5,098 nt of DNA from Candidatus Electronema nielsenii (GTDB lineage Bacteria > Desulfobacterota > Desulfobulbia > Desulfobulbales > Desulfobulbaceae). The notes beneath the pieces were generated by a model. The model ran no database searches. It was given only the letters and a program-made list of their open reading frames with translations, and was not told where the DNA came from. The translations under genes were made by a program, and so were the position numbers. Positions 1-5,098 of this stretch are shown piece after piece. Numbering within the stretch: the first letter of the stretch is position 1; each line of letters begins with the position of its first letter. Location of the stretch: positions 1 to 5,098 of the forward strand of contig JAGIXO010000112.1 in the NCBI GenBank assembly GCA_026122915.1, in the 5' to 3' direction.

Positions 1-2677
1 CTTCAACCAGCTGGGCATTGTAGCGGTTGCCTGTCACCAGCATCTCGTAGATGCGCACGCTCTCCATCAACGAGATAACGTTAGAGCCGAGCGGGAAAGA
101 CAGCACTGGCTCTAACTTGCTAACGACTCCGGCCTCACGAGCCAGTCGGATGAGATACTGAAGACCGAGCATGATCCGATAGTCCCTGAACCTGACCAGC
201 ATTTCTACAGAATAGGGCTGCTGCTGGGCCATAATGGCTCGCTCTGTTGTAAGCAGCCGCTCGACGATGGCGGTGCCGCCCGCACTTACTCTGCCTTCGA
301 GCAGGACGTTGCTCCAGAGTGTTTCCTGTTCTGCTGCATACATGGAGGAAAGACGACGACGCAGCTCAAAGGGGTCCACGAACTGCCAGCTTTCTGGGAG
401 GCTGCTGCGCAAGGTGAAAACCAATCGCCCCGCAGTATCCTCAGCTAAGGTACCAAAAGAACGATCTACAGTGGGTTGCTGTAGCTCCTCCGTCGCATTC
501 GGGAAAAAGCTCTGCACCTGCACTGCTGGCATGTCGATCTGGGCAAGATGCTCGCGGTATCTATCCAACTGCTGCCGCCGCCGTTGTAAATCAGGCCAGC
601 TGAGACCACTACTACTGAGCAGGCCGAGCTGCTTTTGGTATTCGGCTTTCTGCTCGGCCTTCAGTTTGCTGGATTGCATCAAGCTGAATATCTGCGCCCG
701 GAATTTGCCGAAAGTTTGCCCGCAGCCAATGGTTTTCCAGCGGGACAGCTCGTCTTGACGGCCTTCGTACTGGAAATCTGCCTCTGCCTTGCGTACTGCC
801 TGCTCGTATGCCGCACAGTCCAGATCAGCAGGGGATATACGCAGGCCAAAGTTAATTTGCATCCGGCGGCTGAAATCCTGATAGGTTTCGTCTGGTCTCG
901 GAGTCATATCAACTGAGGTCGCTGTTTCTAACAGGCCAGCAGGGGTGAGTTTGTCAGTGAGGTGATAAAGCAACCACACCGAGGCCACGTTTTCCGACTT
1001 AACTCCGGCCCAACTCATAGAGACATGCGAGAAAGGGCTTTTGTGATCCGGGCGGGGAAAATAGGCCTGATCACGGAAGATAAAGACCCGGCGGCGGTTG
1101 TCGAGATGATCGAGCGGACTCCAGCCGAGCTGGAGCGCAGCGGCATAGAGAAAGGGCTTCATGGTTGAACCCATCAGCCGTCTTGCATCCGCTGCTCGGT
1201 TGAAAAAGCGGTTATCAACCCCACCTGCAAGCGCACGCACCGCACCCTGTTGCATCACTAAGGCCGCGCCTTGTAGCTTGGGATAGCGTTCTAACTCCAA
1301 GGCCAGCACACCATCGAAAATGTCCGTTTCCCGCACGCTGACATAAACTTTGTCGCCGGGCTTGAGCCGCGCTAACAAGTCAGTCAGGTCTTTTTTCCCC
1401 GGCTTGGCCCATTGCTGCCGCCGATATTTGGCCAAAGCGGTCAGGATATGCTCTAAGCCTTGACGGTCAATCATGCCGCCGGGATGCTTAGGGCCGAAAC
1501 TGACCGAGACTGTTGGCTGCTCTGCTTTACTCAGGTCTATTGCCTTGATCGTGCCAAAGACAAAGGATTTCTCTTTGATTTCGTCCTCATCCTCGCTGTT
1601 ATCGCCCTCAGCATCTTTGTATTCTAACTGCACCTCGTCCCGGTTATAGCCGCGCAGTTGCACGTCAAGACGAGATAGCTCGCGGCGCAAACTGTACAGG
1701 GTTTCGGTCTGCAAGGCGTGGTCAACGGTCGTGATAATTTTTGCACCAGAGGTAACGATGTTGTCAATCCCGTTTTTGGCCAGCATCTCAGACATAGCCT
1801 TGGAGGCTAACCCATTTCTGACCATGTCCATGACCGTGTTAAGGTCAAAGCTGGTACGGCCTCGCTTGAAATTCAGCCCAGCTTTTTTTGCCGTATCATG
1901 TTCTTTTTGGCTGATCATGCCGAGCTTGAGCATTCTACCCAGCACATAGCCGACCCGTTCCTCGGCATTGCGGCGGGCTTCAGTAGCCGCAGCTTTGTCT
2001 TTTTTGATAAAGGGATTGTAGTAATTAGGCCGCTTGACCGAGCCAGCGATGAAGGCGGTTTCGGTCAAATTCAGTCCGGCTGGTTCTTTGTCGAAATAAT
2101 AGCGAGCCGCGACACCTAAGCCGTGGCCGTTGCCGCTGACATAGAACTGATTGCTGTAGAATTCGAGAATTTTTTCTTTGGGATAGCGGTGTTCGAGGCG
2201 CAGGGCGTAAAGCATCTCCTTCAGCTTGGCCTGATAGCTCCGGTCAGGACGTTTAAAGAGATTCTTGGCCGTCTGCTGAGTAAGAGTGCTGCCGCCACGG
2301 ATGATGCGGCCTGCTTGGTAGTTAACCAGCATTGCTTTGGCAATACCGGGGAGATCAATTCCGTAATGGTTGAAAAACTGATCGTCTTCTGCCGCAACTA
2401 AGGCCTTGACAAAATTTTTCGGCAGTTGTTCGTAGGTCAGATACTGGCGGTGAATATCCTCGAACAGAACCCCTATTTTTTCTTGTCCATCTCGGTAATA
2501 AACCGGGCTTTCTTTACCAAGAATTGAGGCGATCCGATGAGGTTCAATTTCCGGGCAAGGCACTTTGATCACCAACCAATACACCCAGCCCAATGCTCCT
2601 GCCGCCGTTAGCAGGCCAAGAACTGCAAGAAAGAAAAAGAGCCTGAAAAAACAGGAACAAATACCGCGCACACGCAT
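1..2677 (-). CDS. Class A penicillin-binding protein, 1A family (bifunctional GT51 glycosyltransferase / transpeptidase), C-terminus cut by window edge
   Basis: This protein would polymerise lipid II into glycan strands and crosslink the stem peptides in the periplasm. It reads as 892 uninterrupted codons from ATG at 2677 to the left edge. That ATG is the only good start, because an in-frame TGA lies just upstream at 2696-2698; no strong Shine-Dalgarno is visible. Domains in order: short basic cytoplasmic tail; transmembrane helix about 11-36; GT51 domain with EDDQFFNHYG (catalytic Glu97) and GGSTLTQQ (128-135); inter-domain about 340-450, OB-like by analogy with PBP1a, with an acidic loop at 356-370; transpeptidase with the nucleophile motif GSTMK (Ser504, Lys507) and SEN (Ser561-Asn563). 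The KTG motif is not reached, as expected if it lies beyond the edge. Residues about 592-828 are an unusual insertion rich in charged, probably helical sequence. The closest named relatives would be mrcA/ponA products; orthology cannot be settled here. It is divergent from the MltD-like gene, 355 bases away. Confidence 0.95.
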   Translation of the reverse strand, partial: MRVRGICSCFFRLFFFLAVLGLLTAAGALGWVYWLVIKVPCPEIEPHRIASILGKESPVYYRDGQEKIGVLFEDIHRQYLTYEQLPKNFVKALVAAEDDQFFNHYGIDLPGIAKAMLVNYQAGRIIRGGSTLTQQTAKNLFKRPDRSYQAKLKEMLYALRLEHRYPKEKILEFYSNQFYVSGNGHGLGVAARYYFDKEPAGLNLTETAFIAGSVKRPNYYNPFIKKDKAAATEARRNAEERVGYVLGRMLKLGMISQKEHDTAKKAGLNFKRGRTSFDLNTVMDMVRNGLASKAMSEMLAKNGIDNIVTSGAKIITTVDHALQTETLYSLRRELSRLDVQLRGYNRDEVQLEYKDAEGDNSEDEDEIKEKSFVFGTIKAIDLSKAEQPTVSVSFGPKHPGGMIDRQGLEHILTALAKYRRQQWAKPGKKDLTDLLARLKPGDKVYVSVRETDIFDGVLALELERYPKLQGAALVMQQGAVRALAGGVDNRFFNRAADARRLMGSTMKPFLYAAALQLGWSPLDHLDNRRRVFIFRDQAYFPRPDHKSPFSHVSMSWAGVKSENVASVWLLYHLTDKLTPAGLLETATSVDMTPRPDETYQDFSRRMQINFGLRISPADLDCAAYEQAVRKAEADFQYEGRQDELSRWKTIGCGQTFGKFRAQIFSLMQSSKLKAEQKAEYQKQLGLLSSSGLSWPDLQRRRQQLDRYREHLAQIDMPAVQVQSFFPNATEELQQPTVDRSFGTLAEDTAGRLVFTLRSSLPESWQFVDPFELRRRLSSMYAAEQETLWSNVLLEGRVSAGGTAIVERLLTTERAIMAQQQPYSVEMLVRFRDYRIMLGLQYLIRLAREAGVVSKLEPVLSFPLGSNVISLMESVRIYEMLVTGNRYNAQLVE
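194..904 (-). other. Large insertion within the PBP transpeptidase domain (about residues 592-828)
   Basis: In classical PBP1a the SxN motif is followed about 40 residues later by the conserved 'SLALG' segment. Here the equivalent segment LSFPLGSN starts near residue 859, almost 300 residues after SEN (561-563). The recognisable helix after SxN (to about residue 590) and the helix before LSFPLGSN (QYLIRLAREAG, about 840-850) are both present, so the extra material sits between them. It is rich in Gln, Glu, Arg and Lys, with a likely helical or coiled-coil stretch at about 621-715, and two cysteines (about 621 and 652). It then passes into a segment with Pro, Phe and Trp that may be folded (about 716-800). 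The frame stays open and codon use matches the rest of the gene, so it is not a frameshift or an inserted mobile element. I do not recognise a named domain. Boundaries are approximate. Confidence 0.7.
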
Positions 2678-2900
2678 CTTGCCGTGGAGTAGAAATCAAG
2701 AATTGGAAGGCGAAACTGCGGAAAGACCGCTGACATGCCGTCATGATATTCTTTGACGCTCAGACTGTCCAGCAGAATCAACGATAGAAGAACAGGATAG
2801 CACAAAGCGTTGAGAGCGGAACAGCTTGAAATACGGACAAAAATATGACTAAAAATGACAGTAAAGAGAAGCGAGAAGATCAAGAATATGTTTTTCCTTG

Positions 2901-2918
2901 TAAAATGTCGTCATTTTA
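2901..2918. promoter_or_regulatory. AT-rich inverted repeat, possible operator
   Basis: TAAAATG and CATTTTA form perfect 7-base arms around the 4-base centre TCGT. It lies 114 bases before the MltD-like start and 223 bases before the PBP start. The first arm contains TAAAAT, a five-of-six match to a -10 box. Its size and composition suit a dimeric regulator site, but no regulator is encoded in the window and there is no poly-T tract after it to make it a terminator. The function is inferred only. Confidence 0.35.
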
Positions 2919-2959
2919 TGGTAGAAAGCAAAGAATGGACAGCTGCCTTACGGACGGCA

Positions 2960-2977
2960 TCCAGATGATCCTCTGGA
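2960..2977. promoter_or_regulatory. Inverted repeat TCCAGA-N6-TCTGGA, possible operator
   Basis: Perfect 6-base arms TCCAGA and TCTGGA flank the 6-base spacer TGATCC, giving an 18-base dyad 55 bases upstream of the MltD-like start codon. The layout resembles a dimeric transcription factor site or a small leader hairpin. A dyad this short can occur by chance in a region of this length. Confidence 0.3.
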
Positions 2978-2991
2978 AAAGCACCTGTAAA

Positions 2992-3014
2992 TCAGAAGGA
3001 TATCCTTAATCTGA
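2992..3014. promoter_or_regulatory. Perfect 12-base palindrome with flanking arms in the MltD-like leader
   Basis: AAGGATATCCTT (2996-3007) is a perfect palindrome. The flanking TCAG (2992-2995) and CTGA (3011-3014) are also complementary, separated from the core on one side by AAT. The left arm includes AGAAGGA, a good Shine-Dalgarno-like string, but it sits about 33 bases before the ATG at 3033. That is too far to serve that start directly. It could be an operator, a leader stem hiding a ribosome-binding sequence, or chance. Confidence 0.3.
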
Positions 3015-3032
3015 CAACTGGAATTCTATTAT

Positions 3033-5090
3033 ATGAAGAAAACAAAAAAAGTCATTTCGTACATCATGCTGCTTGTTCCGCTGGCACTCCCTGCGGGCTG
3101 CTCACCGGTGAGCACCAGCAGCGGGTATAATGACCAAAAAAAAGAGACTGATGATGATTCCGAACAGTTGAGGCTTATTGTTGAACGCTATTTTGAGCAG
3201 CAGGAGCGGCAGCAAGCAGCCCAGCCTGCCCTACAGGAAACGCCAGAGCCAACGCTGGTTGAGTCTGAAGAAGAACTGAAAGAAGAGTTAGAAGAGCTGA
3301 AAAAAACTGGCGAATGGACAGCAGACAACTTAAACGGCCAGACAGTTCAGTGCAATCTGGAGCCGGTCATTCCAGCTCCCGTCAAAAAAGAGGCAGTACC
3401 TGTAGTGCAGGCCGATGTTCCTGAGCCGATTGCAATTGAGTCGGCAGAATCGGAAGAATTCGCTGTTATCACACCGGGTACATCAACTGGGCGAAGAGGC
3501 ACCTGCGATTTTCCGGTGTTAGTCAACAAACAGGTACAGTTTTATCTCAATCTGTTCCAAGGTAAGCAGCGGAAAAATTTCATCCGTTGGATGGAGCGTT
3601 CCTCCATGTACATGCCGTTCATTACTGTTGAGCTGGAAAAAGCCGGGCTGCCGCTGGAGTTATCCTACTTGGCCATGATCGAATCAGGCTTCAACCCTTC
3701 GGCCTATTCGCCTTCCCATGCTTCTGGACTGTGGCAGTTCATTCCCGGCACGGGCCGTAATTTTGGCCTGCGAGTTGATTCTTGGGCTGATGAACGCCGT
3801 GACCCAGAGAAATCAACCAAAGCCGCTGCCGCGTATCTCAAGGCTCTGTATAAACGCTTTGGTGACTGGCATTTAGCCGTGGCTGCCTACAACGCTGGCG
3901 AAGGCTCAGTCGAGCGTGGCCTGCAACAATATAAGGCTAAAAATTTTTGGGAGCTGGCCCAGCATGATTATCTGCGGTTAGAAACCAAGCGCTATGTCCC
4001 TCAGATGATCGCTGCGGTACTGATTGCTCGCAATCCTCAGCAATACGGCTTTAGCAACATCAGGCAGATGAGACCGATGCAGCATGAGTTAGTTCGCGTA
4101 CCATCAAATACCCCGCTTCAGGCAGTGGCCACCAGTGCCTCTGTGAGCGTTGAGCAATTGCGTAGTTTGAATAACGATCTGCTTCAAGATCAAGTTCCTG
4201 AGACGAAACGCGGCTGGCTGCTCAAGGTGCCTGTGGGTCGCAGCGCACTGGTAGCTGCTAACTTGCCTAAGGCGCAGGCGGTGGCGGTTGCCAAACCTGT
4301 TGCGCTTGCATCTGTTGCAGGAGAATTTACCTCCCACAAAGTTGCCAAAAATGAGACACTGCAACAGATTAGCAAGAAGTACGGCATCAGTCTGACCGCG
4401 TTGCTCAAGGTCAACAACCTCCGTTCTTCAAAGTTGAAAGCCGGACAGAGCCTGCGCGTTCCTTCGGCCTCTGCTGGTTCTGAGCAACTTGCACTGGCTA
4501 AAAACAACACAACTCCACCTGCCCCTGCCGAAGAGCAAAAGAGTGCAGCAGTAACGCAGGAGTTCGTCACGCATAAGCTGAAAAAAGGCGAAACACTGTC
4601 TGAGGTGGCCGACAAATACGGTGTGCCAACAGCTATGTTGATGAAATGGAACAAAATCGCTAAAGCGAGTAAAGTAAAGGCTGGGCAGCAGCTCACTGTT
4701 TATCCGGCGGCGCAAGAGAAGACGGTTCAGCTGGCCTCTGTCGCCGAAACTGCACCTGCTCCTGTTATTGATGAGGCTGAGGTCGCAGCTCCGGTAGGCA
4801 TTGTTGAGTTGACTGCTGGCAGCACAAAACGGAAACCCGAAGCAGAGCTAATAATCGCTGCTGCGCCGAAAAGCACGAAGACCGAAGTTGCGGTTATCAC
4901 TCTTTCTGGCAGCAAAAAACAAAAAGCTGAGGCTGAAAACTCGGTCAGCTATTACAAAGTACGCAGCGGAGATTCGCTCTGGTCTATCTCCAAAAAACTC
5001 CAAGTTTCTGCCAAAGAAATCAAAAACTGGAACCGGTTGAACAACAGCGAACTTCAACCTGGTGTTACGTTGGTGATCAAAAACGGATAG
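3033..5090 (+). CDS. mltD: MltD-like membrane-bound lytic murein transglycosylase with three LysM modules
   Basis: This enzyme would cleave the MurNAc-GlcNAc bond of peptidoglycan non-hydrolytically, leaving 1,6-anhydroMurNAc ends. Residues 1-23 form a lipoprotein-like signal (basic MKKTKK, hydrophobic core, PAGC with Cys23). Pro at -3 makes the lipobox imperfect; Ser24 suits outer-membrane sorting. An acidic, Gln/Pro-rich linker runs from about 30 to 160, with a coiled-coil-like stretch at 77-92. The SLT domain (about 195-335) carries ESGFNP (catalytic Glu217), SGLWQF (231-236), DERRDP (253-258), AAYNAGEG (284-291) and YVPQMIAA (321-328). A degenerate LysM-like segment (about 352-400) is followed by LysM modules at about 433-477, 512-557 and 639-683. 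At 685 residues it is much longer than E. coli MltD (about 450 residues, two LysM). The start is the first ATG after an in-frame TGA at 3012-3014; the Shine-Dalgarno is weak. The stop TAG is at 5088-5090. It is divergent from the PBP gene. Confidence 0.95.
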   Translation: MKKTKKVISYIMLLVPLALPAGCSPVSTSSGYNDQKKETDDDSEQLRLIVERYFEQQERQQAAQPALQETPEPTLVESEEELKEELEELKKTGEWTADNLNGQTVQCNLEPVIPAPVKKEAVPVVQADVPEPIAIESAESEEFAVITPGTSTGRRGTCDFPVLVNKQVQFYLNLFQGKQRKNFIRWMERSSMYMPFITVELEKAGLPLELSYLAMIESGFNPSAYSPSHASGLWQFIPGTGRNFGLRVDSWADERRDPEKSTKAAAAYLKALYKRFGDWHLAVAAYNAGEGSVERGLQQYKAKNFWELAQHDYLRLETKRYVPQMIAAVLIARNPQQYGFSNIRQMRPMQHELVRVPSNTPLQAVATSASVSVEQLRSLNNDLLQDQVPETKRGWLLKVPVGRSALVAANLPKAQAVAVAKPVALASVAGEFTSHKVAKNETLQQISKKYGISLTALLKVNNLRSSKLKAGQSLRVPSASAGSEQLALAKNNTTPPAPAEEQKSAAVTQEFVTHKLKKGETLSEVADKYGVPTAMLMKWNKIAKASKVKAGQQLTVYPAAQEKTVQLASVAETAPAPVIDEAEVAAPVGIVELTAGSTKRKPEAELIIAAAPKSTKTEVAVITLSGSKKQKAEAENSVSYYKVRSGDSLWSISKKLQVSAKEIKNWNRLNNSELQPGVTLVIKNG
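4803..4940 (+). repeat. Two imperfect copies of a 16-residue motif in the LysM2-LysM3 linker
   Basis: Residues 591-606 (VELTAGSTKRKPEAEL) and 621-636 (VITLSGSKKQKAEAEN) of the MltD-like protein align without gaps and share V, G-S, two basic residues and the EAE ending. They are 30 residues apart, in the linker that is longer than the one between LysM1 and LysM2. The DNA copies also share GGCAGCA plus A-rich sequence, which suggests an old internal duplication. Convergence in a Lys/Ala/Glu-rich linker is the alternative. Confidence 0.4.
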
Positions 5091-5098
5091 ACAGAAAA

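Larger units (their letters stand above)
2678..3032. promoter_or_regulatory. Divergent intergenic region between the PBP and MltD-like genes
   Basis: These 355 bases separate the two start codons and must carry the promoters for both genes unless one lies further upstream inside the opposite gene. The stretch is visibly richer in A and T than the flanking genes. I found no convincing -35/-10 pair on either strand. A TTGACG at 2753-2758 (+) lacks a -10 box at proper spacing, and TAAAAT at 2901-2906 (+) lacks a good -35. Three dyad symmetries lie at 2901-2918, 2960-2977 and 2996-3007. No RNA gene and no credible small protein gene was seen. Confidence 0.6.

Noticed and set aside
234..758. 174-codon plus-strand open frame
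   Set aside because: It lies wholly antisense to the PBP coding frame, and its Ser/Cys/Arg-rich translation has no domain; it is a shadow.
194..904. PBP insertion as a mobile element, intein or frameshift product
   Set aside because: The frame is continuous, codon use is uniform, and I see no intein splice-like motifs, terminal repeats or transposase.
2753..2788. TTGACG as a plus-strand -35 box
   Set aside because: The nearest -10-like string (GATAGA at 2783) is 24 bases away, too far for a sigma-70 promoter.
2608..2883. 91-codon hydrophobic minus-strand open frame overlapping the PBP start
   Set aside because: It overlaps the PBP start in another frame, shows no ribosome-binding site, and its Phe/Leu/Ser/Cys-rich translation is typical of AT-rich noncoding sequence. 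A small membrane protein cannot be fully excluded but is not supported.
2901..2918. Dyad as an intrinsic terminator
   Set aside because: The arms are AT-rich, no T-tract follows on the plus strand, and both flanking genes are transcribed away from it, so no transcript would end here.
4190..4696. 168-codon minus-strand open frame
   Set aside because: It is antisense to the LysM region of the MltD-like gene, whose reading frame has clear domains; it is a shadow.

Overview
This window holds two divergently transcribed peptidoglycan genes separated by a 355-base AT-rich intergenic region. Gene content suggests a Gram-negative bacterium: a bitopic class A penicillin-binding protein (PBP) and a putative outer-membrane lytic transglycosylase lipoprotein of the MltD type. 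GC content looks intermediate. The style of the proteins, especially the 'LSFPLGSN' segment of the PBP, reminds me of Desulfobacterota/Desulfobulbales proteins. That is an impression from memory, not a computed assignment.

Region 1 (minus strand, 2677 down to the left edge) is one open frame of 892 codons with no stop. It encodes a 1A-family bifunctional PBP: membrane anchor, GT51 glycosyltransferase, an inter-domain with an acidic loop, then a penicillin-binding transpeptidase domain with SxxK and SxN motifs. The window ends before the expected KTG motif, so the C-terminus is missing. Its odd feature is about 240 extra residues between the SxN motif and the 'LSFPLGSN' segment, where classical PBP1a proteins have only about 40 residues in total.

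Region 2 (2678-3032) is the divergent regulatory region. I find no convincing gene or consensus sigma-70 promoter there. It contains three short dyad symmetries, all on the side nearer the lytic transglycosylase gene.

Region 3 (plus strand, 3033-5090) is a complete 685-residue MltD-like lytic transglycosylase: lipoprotein-like signal, long acidic/Pro-rich linker, SLT catalytic domain, a degenerate LysM-like segment, and three clear LysM modules separated by Ala/Lys-rich linkers.

Together the genes encode a glycan-strand synthase/crosslinker and a glycan-strand cleaving enzyme sharing one control region, which would permit coordinated wall synthesis and remodelling. I see no mobile element, CRISPR array, RNA gene or clear novel multi-gene system. 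The most unusual element is the large insertion in the PBP transpeptidase domain.
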